Under the pieces are notes generated by a model. That model was not told where the DNA came from. It ran no database searches and saw nothing but the letters and a program-made list of their open reading frames with translations. This document shows positions 24,467 through 31,770 of a DNA stretch of 64,000 nucleotides, piece after piece. Source of the DNA: Desulfovibrio piger (lineage in GTDB: Bacteria; Desulfobacterota; Desulfovibrionia; Desulfovibrionales; Desulfovibrionaceae); the NCBI RefSeq assembly GCF_900116045.1, contig NZ_LT630450.1, positions 841,501-905,500 of the forward strand. The letters run 5' to 3'. The position numbers were made by a program, and so were the translations under genes. Each line of letters begins with the position of its first letter. Within the stretch, counting starts at the first letter, position 1.

Positions 24467-26756
24467 CCTTCCCCTCCTTCACGGCAGATGTTGCCCCGGA
24501 AGCCTCCCTGCCCTTTGCCGGGGCAGGCTTCCGGGCTGCGGCGGCGCTGTCGCGCAGACGCTTCAAAATGGCATCGCGCGGTCCGAACATCCTCAACCTG
24601 CCGTTCTCCATGACAACCAGCTTGTCCACCATGCGCAGCATGCTCAGCCGATGGGTCACAAGGATCAGGGTCCGTCCCTGCGAGGCAGCCGCCAGGCGCT
24701 GCTGCAGGCGCAGCTCGGAGTCCGTGTCCATATTGCTGGTGGGCTCGTCCAGGATCAGCACTTCAGGATCGCGGACCAGCGCACGGGCCAGGGCCACGGC
24801 CTGCCGCTGCCCGCCGGAAAGGGCCTTGCCCTGCTCGCCGACCTGGGCGGCGAACCCGGCGGGATTGTTGCGGACAAAGTCCGTCACCCCGGCAAGGGCC
24901 GCGGCCCGGAACACCAGATGGTCATTGATGGTGGGGTCCCCCAGGACGATATTCTCCCGGATGCTGCCGTAAAACAGGACCACATCCTGCGGCAGGACGC
25001 CGATGCGCCCGCGCAACTCCGTGGTCGGCAGCTGGCGCAGGTCCACGTCCCCGAATTTGATGCTGCCTTTCTGCGGCTGGTAAAAGCCCGTCAGCAGCTT
25101 GGCCAGGGTGCTTTTGCCCGAGCCCATGGCACCGATGATGCCGATCCTGTCACCGGGGTTGATGCGCAAGCTCACGTCCTCCAGGGCCAGGCTCATGGAA
25201 TTGGGATAGGCGAAGGAAACGTTCTCCACCGTGAAGGAGGGCTGCAACTCGCCGAAGTCCATGCAGGAACTTTCCGACTGGTTTTCCGAAGGCAGTTCCA
25301 TGAGCAGATCAAGGGCCTGCAGGGCGACACGGGAGTTCTGCAGGCGGGTCAGCAGGGAAGCCAGCTGCATCAGCGGCGCCATGGCCCGACCCACAAGGAT
25401 GTTGCAGCCGATGAGGGCCCCCATGGTCATCAGGCCCTCCGATATCCGGTAGACCCCCCAGATGATCATGCTCACCGTGACCAGATGGGTCACCAGCGCG
25501 GAGGCCGTCACGGCAAGGCTGCTGTACCGGCGGGACTCTGCCGTCGATTTGGCGGAAAGGCCCACCACGGCCTCCCAAAGGCGCTGCATGCGGCTCTCGG
25601 CCTGGCAGGCCTTGATGGTCTCCAGACCGTTGACCATCTCCACGAGCAGGGCATTCTTCTGCATGTTCTGCTTGTAGCTCTGCTCGGCGCAGCGCCGCGC
25701 CGCCGCCTGGAGAAAAAGCCCCAGACCAATGAGGACGGGCATGGCTGCCAGCGGCAGGAAGACCATGGGGCCGGCAATGAAGGAGATCAGCAGCAGGAAG
25801 ATGACCAGAAAGGGGACATCAATGCAGGCCAGCAGCGAGGACGAACTGAAAAATTCACGCAACTGCTCGAATTCACGCAGGTTGTTGACCAGCGATCCCG
25901 TGGATTCCGGCTTGCTTTCCAGCCGCATGGTCAGGACCTTGTCCACCAGATTGCTGGAGAGCACGATGTCCGCATTGCGACCGGCCACGTCCACGAAATG
26001 CGTGCGCAGGGCCCGCAGCAGGAAGTCGAACAGATAGATGATGATCACACCGGATGCGAGGACCCACAAGGTCTCTATGGCGTTGTTGGGCACGACCCGG
26101 TCATAGACGTTCATGGCGAACAGGGGGCTGGCCAGGGCGATGAGGTTGATGATGACGCTGGCCAGCGCCACATGCCGGTAGATGGGCGCGTAATAGCGCA
26201 GGACATCCCAGAACCAGCGCTTTCCCCTGGCCAGGCGCAGCTTTTCCACATGCTCCTGCGGACGGCCGGGAACAGCCACATACAGGGCATAGCCGGTATA
26301 TTCTTCCTGCAACGCCTCCAGGGGCACCAGCTGGCTGGTGCTTTCCGTCTCCGGGAAGATGACCTCGGCCCGGGCCTGCCCGCTGGCGGCTCCGGCTTCG
26401 TCCGCCTCCTTCCCTGCCGGAGCCCCCGGCAGCAGCCGGGTCAGGACACAGCTGCGGTTCCCGGAAAGCAGCAGGATGCAGGGCAGGGTGAGGTTGGAGA
26501 GGTCAGCCAGCCGGGGACGGTACAGCACACTGCCCGTCAGCCCCGCCTTGCGGGCCACCCGCAGGCATGCCTGGGCCGAGACGGTGCTGCCCGAAAGCCC
26601 GGCCAGCAGGAACTGGGGGGACAGTGCCTTGCCGCGGAGGCGGCACAAAGAAGAAAGGCTGCGCAGCAAAGGCGGCATGAAATCGACATCGGAAGGACGC
26701 AGTCCCCCGGCCGCCATCTCCGGGCCCCGTGTTTCCCCTGATCCGTTTCCCGACAT
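24453..26756 (-). CDS. Type I secretion ABC exporter with degenerate C39 domain (LapB-like)
   Basis: 767 residues from the ATG at 26756 (AAAGGA upstream); earlier in-frame codons fall in a hairpin-rich spacer. Residues about 25-160 are a C39-peptidase-like domain without the catalytic Cys/His, as in RTX exporters. An ABC membrane domain of six helices follows (about 205-480), then the nucleotide-binding domain with Walker A GAMGSGKST, signature LSGGQRQAVALARAL and Walker B VLILDEPTS. It exports large unfolded RTX-type proteins in one step, with the adaptor and TolC-like subunits encoded on either side. Neighbouring LapG suggests the cargo is a giant adhesin, but no such gene lies in the window. 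Confidence 0.92.
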   Translation of the reverse strand: MSGNGSGETRGPEMAAGGLRPSDVDFMPPLLRSLSSLCRLRGKALSPQFLLAGLSGSTVSAQACLRVARKAGLTGSVLYRPRLADLSNLTLPCILLLSGNRSCVLTRLLPGAPAGKEADEAGAASGQARAEVIFPETESTSQLVPLEALQEEYTGYALYVAVPGRPQEHVEKLRLARGKRWFWDVLRYYAPIYRHVALASVIINLIALASPLFAMNVYDRVVPNNAIETLWVLASGVIIIYLFDFLLRALRTHFVDVAGRNADIVLSSNLVDKVLTMRLESKPESTGSLVNNLREFEQLREFFSSSSLLACIDVPFLVIFLLLISFIAGPMVFLPLAAMPVLIGLGLFLQAAARRCAEQSYKQNMQKNALLVEMVNGLETIKACQAESRMQRLWEAVVGLSAKSTAESRRYSSLAVTASALVTHLVTVSMIIWGVYRISEGLMTMGALIGCNILVGRAMAPLMQLASLLTRLQNSRVALQALDLLMELPSENQSESSCMDFGELQPSFTVENVSFAYPNSMSLALEDVSLRINPGDRIGIIGAMGSGKSTLAKLLTGFYQPQKGSIKFGDVDLRQLPTTELRGRIGVLPQDVVLFYGSIRENIVLGDPTINDHLVFRAAALAGVTDFVRNNPAGFAAQVGEQGKALSGGQRQAVALARALVRDPEVLILDEPTSNMDTDSELRLQQRLAAASQGRTLILVTHRLSMLRMVDKLVVMENGRLRMFGPRDAILKRLRDSAAAARKPAPAKGREASGATSAVKEGKDGRP

Positions 26757-26773
26757 ACAAACGATCCTTTGAT

Positions 26774-26874
26774 GTCCACCCTGTGGACGTCCTGCCGCAA
26801 AACAACAGGCAGAACGTATCCTGCCTGTTGTCTTGCAAAAGACCCGTTCCCGGCAGCACGACACTGCCGGGAAC
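26774..26874 (-). promoter_or_regulatory. Three consecutive hairpins between the TolC-like and ABC exporter genes
   Basis: Perfect stems: GTTCCCGGCAG/CTGCCGGGAAC (26846-26874), ACAACAGGCAG/CTGCCTGTTGT (26802-26831) and GTCCAC/GTGGAC (26774-26788). On the minus strand the second is followed by TTTGC and the first by TCTTTTG, so they could terminate partially or set mRNA end points, giving more channel than exporter. Confidence 0.55.
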
Positions 26875-26909
26875 AGGGAAGCCTGGCTCCAGAAGCCCGC
26901 ACGTGCTGC

Positions 26910-28325
26910 TTACTTGAACCAGCCCAGTTCGAAATCTTCCCCCTGGACGGGGCGGGCCTCCTTGGGACCCGACGCGATCTCTTCCGCCGGGACCCCCATG
27001 CGGGGCAGCAGATCACCGGCCAGGGCGCACATCCGGTAGGCCCCTACGAGGATGTTGCCGCGGGCTGTCTCGGCCTGGCTGGCGGAATTGTAGAGTTCGT
27101 TCTCCGAGTCCAGCACGTCCAGCAGGCTGCGCGTCCCCAGCAGGAACTGGTCATGGTAGGCCTGCCGCGTATAGGTATTGTTTTCCACGGCCCTGGTATA
27201 GAACTTGTACTGTTCCTTGGCCGCCAGATAGTTGCTCCAGGTGGATTCCATGTCCAGACGCAGGGTATCCATATAGTCGTACAGGTTCTGCCGGGCCTCG
27301 CGTTCCCGCGCCGATGCGGCACGGATGCCAGCCACGTCGGCGCCGCTGTTGAACACGTTCCAGCGCACGGTGGCCAGGACATCGAAGCTGTAGAGCCAGC
27401 GGTCACGGTCGCCGCCGCGGTCACTGTACTCGGGACCCGCCTCCAGCTGGAAGGTCGGGTACATGGCGGACTGGGCCAGTTCCTTCTCGCCCTTGGCGGC
27501 GCGGATGTCCTGCAGGTAGGCAGCCAGCTTGGGATTGTGCTTTTCCGCCATCTGGATGAAGGCGGCCGCCGTGTCGGGCATCTGCGCAGGCATGGGGACC
27601 ACATCCAGCCTGCCCACCGTATAGATGCCGGTCAGGCGGGAATAGGTGGCATAGGCCACACGCAGGGCATCTTCCGCTTCGGACAGGGAGGAATGGGCAC
27701 GCTGCAGGCGGGATTCCGCCTGCGTCACATCGGCCTGGGTATCCGCCCCCATACTGGCACGGTCACGGGCCTGCGCCAGGATGGTCTCGTGACGGGCCAC
27801 ATTATTGCGGGCCAGCTCCACCAGCTTGATGCGGCGCAGCAGATCGATATGGGCGATGATGCCGTCCAGGGAAAGGGACGTGGCCGTGTCGAAGACCCTG
27901 GCCTTGACGGAATCCAGGGTCGCCTGGGCCGTGCGTACGCGGCTGCGCGTGGCAAAGCCGTCCCAGATGGGCTGCACCAGCTTGGCGGAGACACTGCCCA
28001 CGCTCAGCCACTGGTCATCAAGATCCAGGCCGCGTGACGTGGTGTCGCTCAGGACACCCACGCCGATCTCCCCCGCCACATCCACACGCGGACCGAATCC
28101 GGCACGGGCCTTGCTGAGCTCGTGTTCCAGAACCTCGCGATTTTCTTTGATGCTCATCAGGCTGCGATGATTGTGCAACACACCGTAGACGGTATCGTTC
28201 ACCGTGATGTGCGCAGCGCCATTGCCCTGTGCCGGAGTTTCCCTGGCCCAGGACATGTGTGTCCCTCCGGCCAGCAGGCAACATGCTGCAATGAATATCG
28301 CCCCCCATTTTCTGCAAGCCGCCAT
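26910..28325 (-). CDS. TolC-family outer-membrane channel for type I secretion (LapE-like)
   Basis: 471 residues with a signal peptide (1-27, cleavage near SWA). Two OEP repeats follow, rich in heptad Ala/Gln helices, e.g. RASMGADTQADVTQAESRL and LGTRSLLDVLDSENELYNS, the second being the classical TolC signature. It forms the trimeric outer-membrane duct for the ABC/adaptor complex encoded downstream. It is first in the operon: a clear promoter is at 28364-28393 and GAGAGGAT precedes the ATG. The C-terminus carries about 35 extra residues past the channel fold. Confidence 0.9.
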   Translation of the reverse strand: MAACRKWGAIFIAACCLLAGGTHMSWARETPAQGNGAAHITVNDTVYGVLHNHRSLMSIKENREVLEHELSKARAGFGPRVDVAGEIGVGVLSDTTSRGLDLDDQWLSVGSVSAKLVQPIWDGFATRSRVRTAQATLDSVKARVFDTATSLSLDGIIAHIDLLRRIKLVELARNNVARHETILAQARDRASMGADTQADVTQAESRLQRAHSSLSEAEDALRVAYATYSRLTGIYTVGRLDVVPMPAQMPDTAAAFIQMAEKHNPKLAAYLQDIRAAKGEKELAQSAMYPTFQLEAGPEYSDRGGDRDRWLYSFDVLATVRWNVFNSGADVAGIRAASAREREARQNLYDYMDTLRLDMESTWSNYLAAKEQYKFYTRAVENNTYTRQAYHDQFLLGTRSLLDVLDSENELYNSASQAETARGNILVGAYRMCALAGDLLPRMGVPAEEIASGPKEARPVQGEDFELGWFK

Positions 28326-28363
28326 ATGCTATCATCCTCTCTCGTAAAATTTGATAGATAGTT

Positions 28364-28393
28364 CTATTATGCAAAATTGATATTTTTAGTCAA
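28364..28393 (-). promoter_or_regulatory. Promoter of the type I secretion operon
   Basis: On the minus strand TTGACT (28388-28393), an 18-bp spacer and TAATAG (28364-28369), in an A+T-rich divergent region; the leader would be about 35 nt. Confidence 0.6.
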
Positions 28394-28703
28394 CGTTTAC
28401 ACTTTTTCACCACTTCGGAAAATCCCTGAAAAATATATATGGCATGTCAGTTTGTTATGACGATTTTGCCGTTTTTCACAAAAAAGTTAATACAGGATAT
28501 TCTGTAGTTGTTACAGTGAGTTATAAAAAATTATAAAAATGGATGTCCACTGCACGGGACAAGCCATGTCCTATGCCAACTTTTTAAAAATATCCAGTCA
28601 ATCTTTGCCCGCGGGATATTTCCCCCACCTGTCTCGACAAGGGCCGTCCACCGCAGTACAAAAAAAGTCCCGACTTCCCAGACATCAGCCTTCCGACGGT
28701 CCC
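28394..28703. other. A+T-rich divergent intergenic region of the Lap locus
   Basis: More than 300 bp without a supported gene. The segment 28365-28540 is far more A+T rich than the rest of the window and carries both divergent promoters. It is the obvious control site for coordinated adhesin export and proteolysis. No clear dyad operator is visible. Confidence 0.5.
28508..28537 (+). promoter_or_regulatory. Candidate promoter of the lapG operon
   Basis: TTGTTA (28508-28513), an 18-bp spacer and TATAAA (28532-28537). A start site near 28545 would exclude translation from the more upstream in-frame ATG at 28539. Confidence 0.45.
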
Positions 28704-29414
28704 ATGATCCCTGCGTATCCACATCCCGCCCTGCATCCGGCCCGGTCTTCCCTCCGGTCACCGGTCATTCGTCCGCACCGGATCATCTGTGCCGTCCTCT
28801 GCCTTGCCGCCCTCCTGTCCGTGCTGTTCATCCCCCTCCCGGCGCAGGCCGGGGCCATCCCCCTGTTCGGCACCGTGGAGTTCCGGCGCCCGCTCGACAG
28901 CCTGCCCGCCTGGGCTGAGGTCCGCCGCATGAACGAGCTGGAACCCATCTTCGTTACCGGCAAGGTCTTCACCAGGACCGCCACCTGGGACACCTTCAAG
29001 CAGGGGGCACGGGGCAAAAGCGGCATGGACCTGCTGCGCTATGTCAACACGTTCTGGAACCGCTTCCCCTACCGCGAGGATATCGCCAACTGGGGCAAGG
29101 CCGACTACTGGGTCTGGCCCAGTCTGTTCCTTAAAAAGTCAGGGGACTGCGAAGATTACGCCATCATCAAGTATTTCACGCTCAAAGAACTGGGCATGGA
29201 TACGGACAAACTGCGTATCGTCGTCCTGCGCGATACCCTGCGCCGTCTGTCCCATGCCGTTCTGGCCGTCTACATGGACAATGACATCGTCATCCTGGAC
29301 AACATCAGTAATGCCATTTTGCCCCAGGGACGCCTGCGCCATTATGTCCCGCAGTTCTCGTTCAACGAGAAGGCACGCTGGGCCCATATGAAAGGCAAAA
29401 AAACAAACGAGTAA
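28704..29414 (+). CDS. lapG: LapG-type periplasmic cysteine protease (BTLCP, peptidase C93)
   Basis: 236 residues from ATG 28704, with a long positively charged N-region and a signal peptide ending near PAQA. The start is uncertain: no strong ribosome binding site is seen and ATG 28566 is an alternative. The mature protein is the bacterial transglutaminase-like cysteine proteinase fold, with the triad visible as Cys in SGDCEDYAI, His in RLSHAVLAV and Asp in IVILDNI. In Pseudomonas fluorescens LapG clips the N-terminus of the giant adhesin LapA and releases the biofilm when LapD stops holding it. Here it is encoded 3 bp before a membrane sensor that is not a GGDEF-EAL protein, and divergently from the exporter genes. 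Confidence 0.88.
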   Translation: MIPAYPHPALHPARSSLRSPVIRPHRIICAVLCLAALLSVLFIPLPAQAGAIPLFGTVEFRRPLDSLPAWAEVRRMNELEPIFVTGKVFTRTATWDTFKQGARGKSGMDLLRYVNTFWNRFPYREDIANWGKADYWVWPSLFLKKSGDCEDYAIIKYFTLKELGMDTDKLRIVVLRDTLRRLSHAVLAVYMDNDIVILDNISNAILPQGRLRHYVPQFSFNEKARWAHMKGKKTNE

Positions 29415-29417
29415 TCC

Positions 29418-31505
29418 ATGCACACTCCTGATCCCGACATCCCCGCCAAGCCGCATCACTTCATGAGCAAACGGCTGTGCATCAGCATCAGCCTCGTCCT
29501 GTTCGCGCTGGTCCTGCTGCTTTCCTATGCCCTGTGTTCCCTGCAGGTCGACCGGAGCACCCAGGCCATCCTGGCGGACAAGAACCGCTTCCTCCTCTCC
29601 AGGATCGACACCATGCAGATCCGCCTGCAGGAATGGCGGCGGGGCATGCTGGAACAGGTCAACACCCTGGCCCTTTCGGAAAGCGTCCGCCTGTTCGCCG
29701 CAGACATGACCGCCCTGCCCCCGGACCTGCTGGACAAGAACTCACGTACCGCCGGTCCCGGGTCCGACAGCGACCAGCTGTCCCTGCTGGACCAGCGTGA
29801 ATACATGCAGCAACTGCTGGCGGACATCGCCTACCAGAACGGCCTTGACCGTATCCGCATGTTCCTTCCCGATGGCCAAAAGATCGTGGACAGCGCCTCT
29901 GATGCTGCCGACAACCATGACGACGATCTTCTCGTCCGGCAGGCCATCACCTCAAGGACGCTTTCCTTTGGCGCCATCCACAAGCATGATGACCATTTTG
30001 CCCTGCAGGCCGGTGCGCCCCTGTTCGAGATAAGCGGCAAGGACAGGCCCCGTGTCGTCGGCTGCCTGCTCCTGTGCTTCCCCATGGACGCGGCCCTGAC
30101 GAACATCCTGCAGGACAAGGAAAGCCTGCTCAGACTGGTGGATCTGTGCCCGGACAGGAGCGGTGTCTTCCTGCTGCAGGACGGTGCCCTGCAACGGCTT
30201 CCCCTGCGCACGGGCGTGGCCGGTGCCCATTCGCTGGACTTCAAGAAACGCCCTGCCATGTCTGGAGGGGATGACGTCTATTCCCTGGCCTTCACCTCCT
30301 CGCTTCCCGATACGCTGATGCTGGTGGCCTCCCTGCCCGCTGCGGACATCGACCGGGAGATCCGGCACCGGTCCCTGCAGATCTATGCCGTCGGCCTGCT
30401 GGCAAGCCTGGGCATCGGCCTGCTGCTGGCCTTCGCGCTCTCCTGCCTTGTGGGCCGCGCCCACCGCGCCTCTGCCGCCTACTTCAAGACCCTGTATACC
30501 GTCATCCGCGACCAGAAACAGATGCTGGACAGCGTCAACAATTCCATGCGGCTGGGTCTTGTCCTGTTCAGCGCTACGGACGGCATCCGCATCTTCAATC
30601 CCGAGTTCGCCAGGATCTGCAGCGGCACCCGGCAGGAAGACCTTGCGGGCAAGTACCCCAAAGACATCTTTCCCCAAGGGGCCGCCCTCACGTTGCAGGA
30701 CGGCATCGCCCGCAAGCTCAGGGAGCCGTCCTTCGACGGCGTTGAGCTGGCCCTGCCCGGCGCTGACGGCAAGGAGCACCTTTACAGGGTCTCCCTCTAT
30801 GTTTTCCCGGACAGGCAGGAGCCGGACGCTGCCGAAGCGGCCCCCCTCCCCGGAAGCGTCGTGGCCATCTTCAAGGACATCACCCGCTTCCGCCGGCAGG
30901 CCCAGAAAGCCCAGGAACGCCAGCGGCATCTTATGGAGGCCCTGGTGCGCGCCGTGGAATATGTGGACCCCAACCTGGTGGGCCATACAAAGAAAATGCG
31001 ACATGTGGCGGAGCTGCTGGCCCGGCACATGGATCTGGACGATACGGCTGTCCTGACCCTGCGCATGGCCGCCCAGCTTTCGCAGATCGGCAAGATCTTC
31101 GTGCCGCACCACCTGCTGCGCAAAAGAGGCAAGCTCACCCCCGAGGAACAGCAGGCCGTGCTGCAGTCTTCGGAGTATGCCTTCCGTATCCTGGGCGGGA
31201 TCAATTTCGGGCTGCCTGTCCCAGACGCCCTGCATGACATGAATGAAAAATTCGACGGCAGCGGCCCGCGGGCCCTGAAGGGCGACCGGATCAATCCCCA
31301 TGCCCGCCTGCTGGCCGTGGTCAACGCCTTTTGCTCCATGGTCAGCGACCGGGCCTACAGGCGGGGGATGCCCATCGGCCAGGCCCTGGACATCCTGTCG
31401 GCCAGCTCCGCCTTCGATCCCGCCATCGTCCAGGCATTGCGGGCGATCCCCGAAGAGGCCCTGCGCGCCGCCCTGTCTGGGGAAGACCGGTCTTCCCCGG
31501 CCTGA
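29418..31505 (+). CDS. Membrane sensor with PAS and degenerate HD-GYP domain, LapG partner candidate
   Basis: 695 residues. Membrane helices at about 18-41 and 321-345 bracket a large periplasmic domain; PAS (DSVNNSMRLGLVLFSATDG) and an HD-GYP-like domain follow. Catalytic residues are lost: the HD dyad is SQ (AAQLSQIGKIFVP), GYP reads DGSGPRAL and HHE reads HDMNEKF, although GHTKKMRHV keeps one His. It resembles the protein at 20702-22771 in order and in the same HD-to-SQ change. Position after lapG matches that of LapD in pseudomonads, so I infer that it controls LapG from the membrane, perhaps through nucleotide binding by the dead HD-GYP domain. The domain calls are firm and the role is inference. 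Confidence 0.8.
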   Translation: MHTPDPDIPAKPHHFMSKRLCISISLVLFALVLLLSYALCSLQVDRSTQAILADKNRFLLSRIDTMQIRLQEWRRGMLEQVNTLALSESVRLFAADMTALPPDLLDKNSRTAGPGSDSDQLSLLDQREYMQQLLADIAYQNGLDRIRMFLPDGQKIVDSASDAADNHDDDLLVRQAITSRTLSFGAIHKHDDHFALQAGAPLFEISGKDRPRVVGCLLLCFPMDAALTNILQDKESLLRLVDLCPDRSGVFLLQDGALQRLPLRTGVAGAHSLDFKKRPAMSGGDDVYSLAFTSSLPDTLMLVASLPAADIDREIRHRSLQIYAVGLLASLGIGLLLAFALSCLVGRAHRASAAYFKTLYTVIRDQKQMLDSVNNSMRLGLVLFSATDGIRIFNPEFARICSGTRQEDLAGKYPKDIFPQGAALTLQDGIARKLREPSFDGVELALPGADGKEHLYRVSLYVFPDRQEPDAAEAAPLPGSVVAIFKDITRFRRQAQKAQERQRHLMEALVRAVEYVDPNLVGHTKKMRHVAELLARHMDLDDTAVLTLRMAAQLSQIGKIFVPHHLLRKRGKLTPEEQQAVLQSSEYAFRILGGINFGLPVPDALHDMNEKFDGSGPRALKGDRINPHARLLAVVNAFCSMVSDRAYRRGMPIGQALDILSASSAFDPAIVQALRAIPEEALRAALSGEDRSSPA

Positions 31506-31519
31506 TGGCATGGATCCCG

Positions 31520-31551
31520 CAAGGGGGCGGCGTGAACAGGCCGCCCCCTTG
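31520..31551 (+). terminator. Hairpin after the lapG operon
   Basis: A perfect 12-bp stem CAAGGGGGCGGC/GCCGCCCCCTTG with an 8-base loop, 15 bp past the stop. No T run follows, so it may act as an mRNA-stabilising or weak terminator structure. Confidence 0.5.
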
Positions 31552-31603
31552 TCATACCGGCCTGTCCCGGAAGCATGCGTCCCCCTTCTCCAGGGGAGCC
31601 GTT

Positions 31604-31632
31604 TTGACATCCCCGCAGGACCTGATTTATAC
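31604..31632 (+). promoter_or_regulatory. Promoter of the glycogen operon
   Basis: TTGACA (31604-31609), a 17-bp spacer and TTATAC (31627-31632): an almost consensus sigma-70 promoter. It gives a leader of about 130 nt before the debranching enzyme gene. Confidence 0.75.
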
Positions 31633-31770
31633 TGACACCAAACACGAACCAGTCGTCAGCCCCGGAAAAACGCTGTTTCAACTTCCCCTGCCCTGCAGCT
31701 TTCGCGGATGCAGCGGCCCTTCTTTACGGTCTCCGCGGATATGTCCATCCTTTCCGGTTGAGGAGGATAC

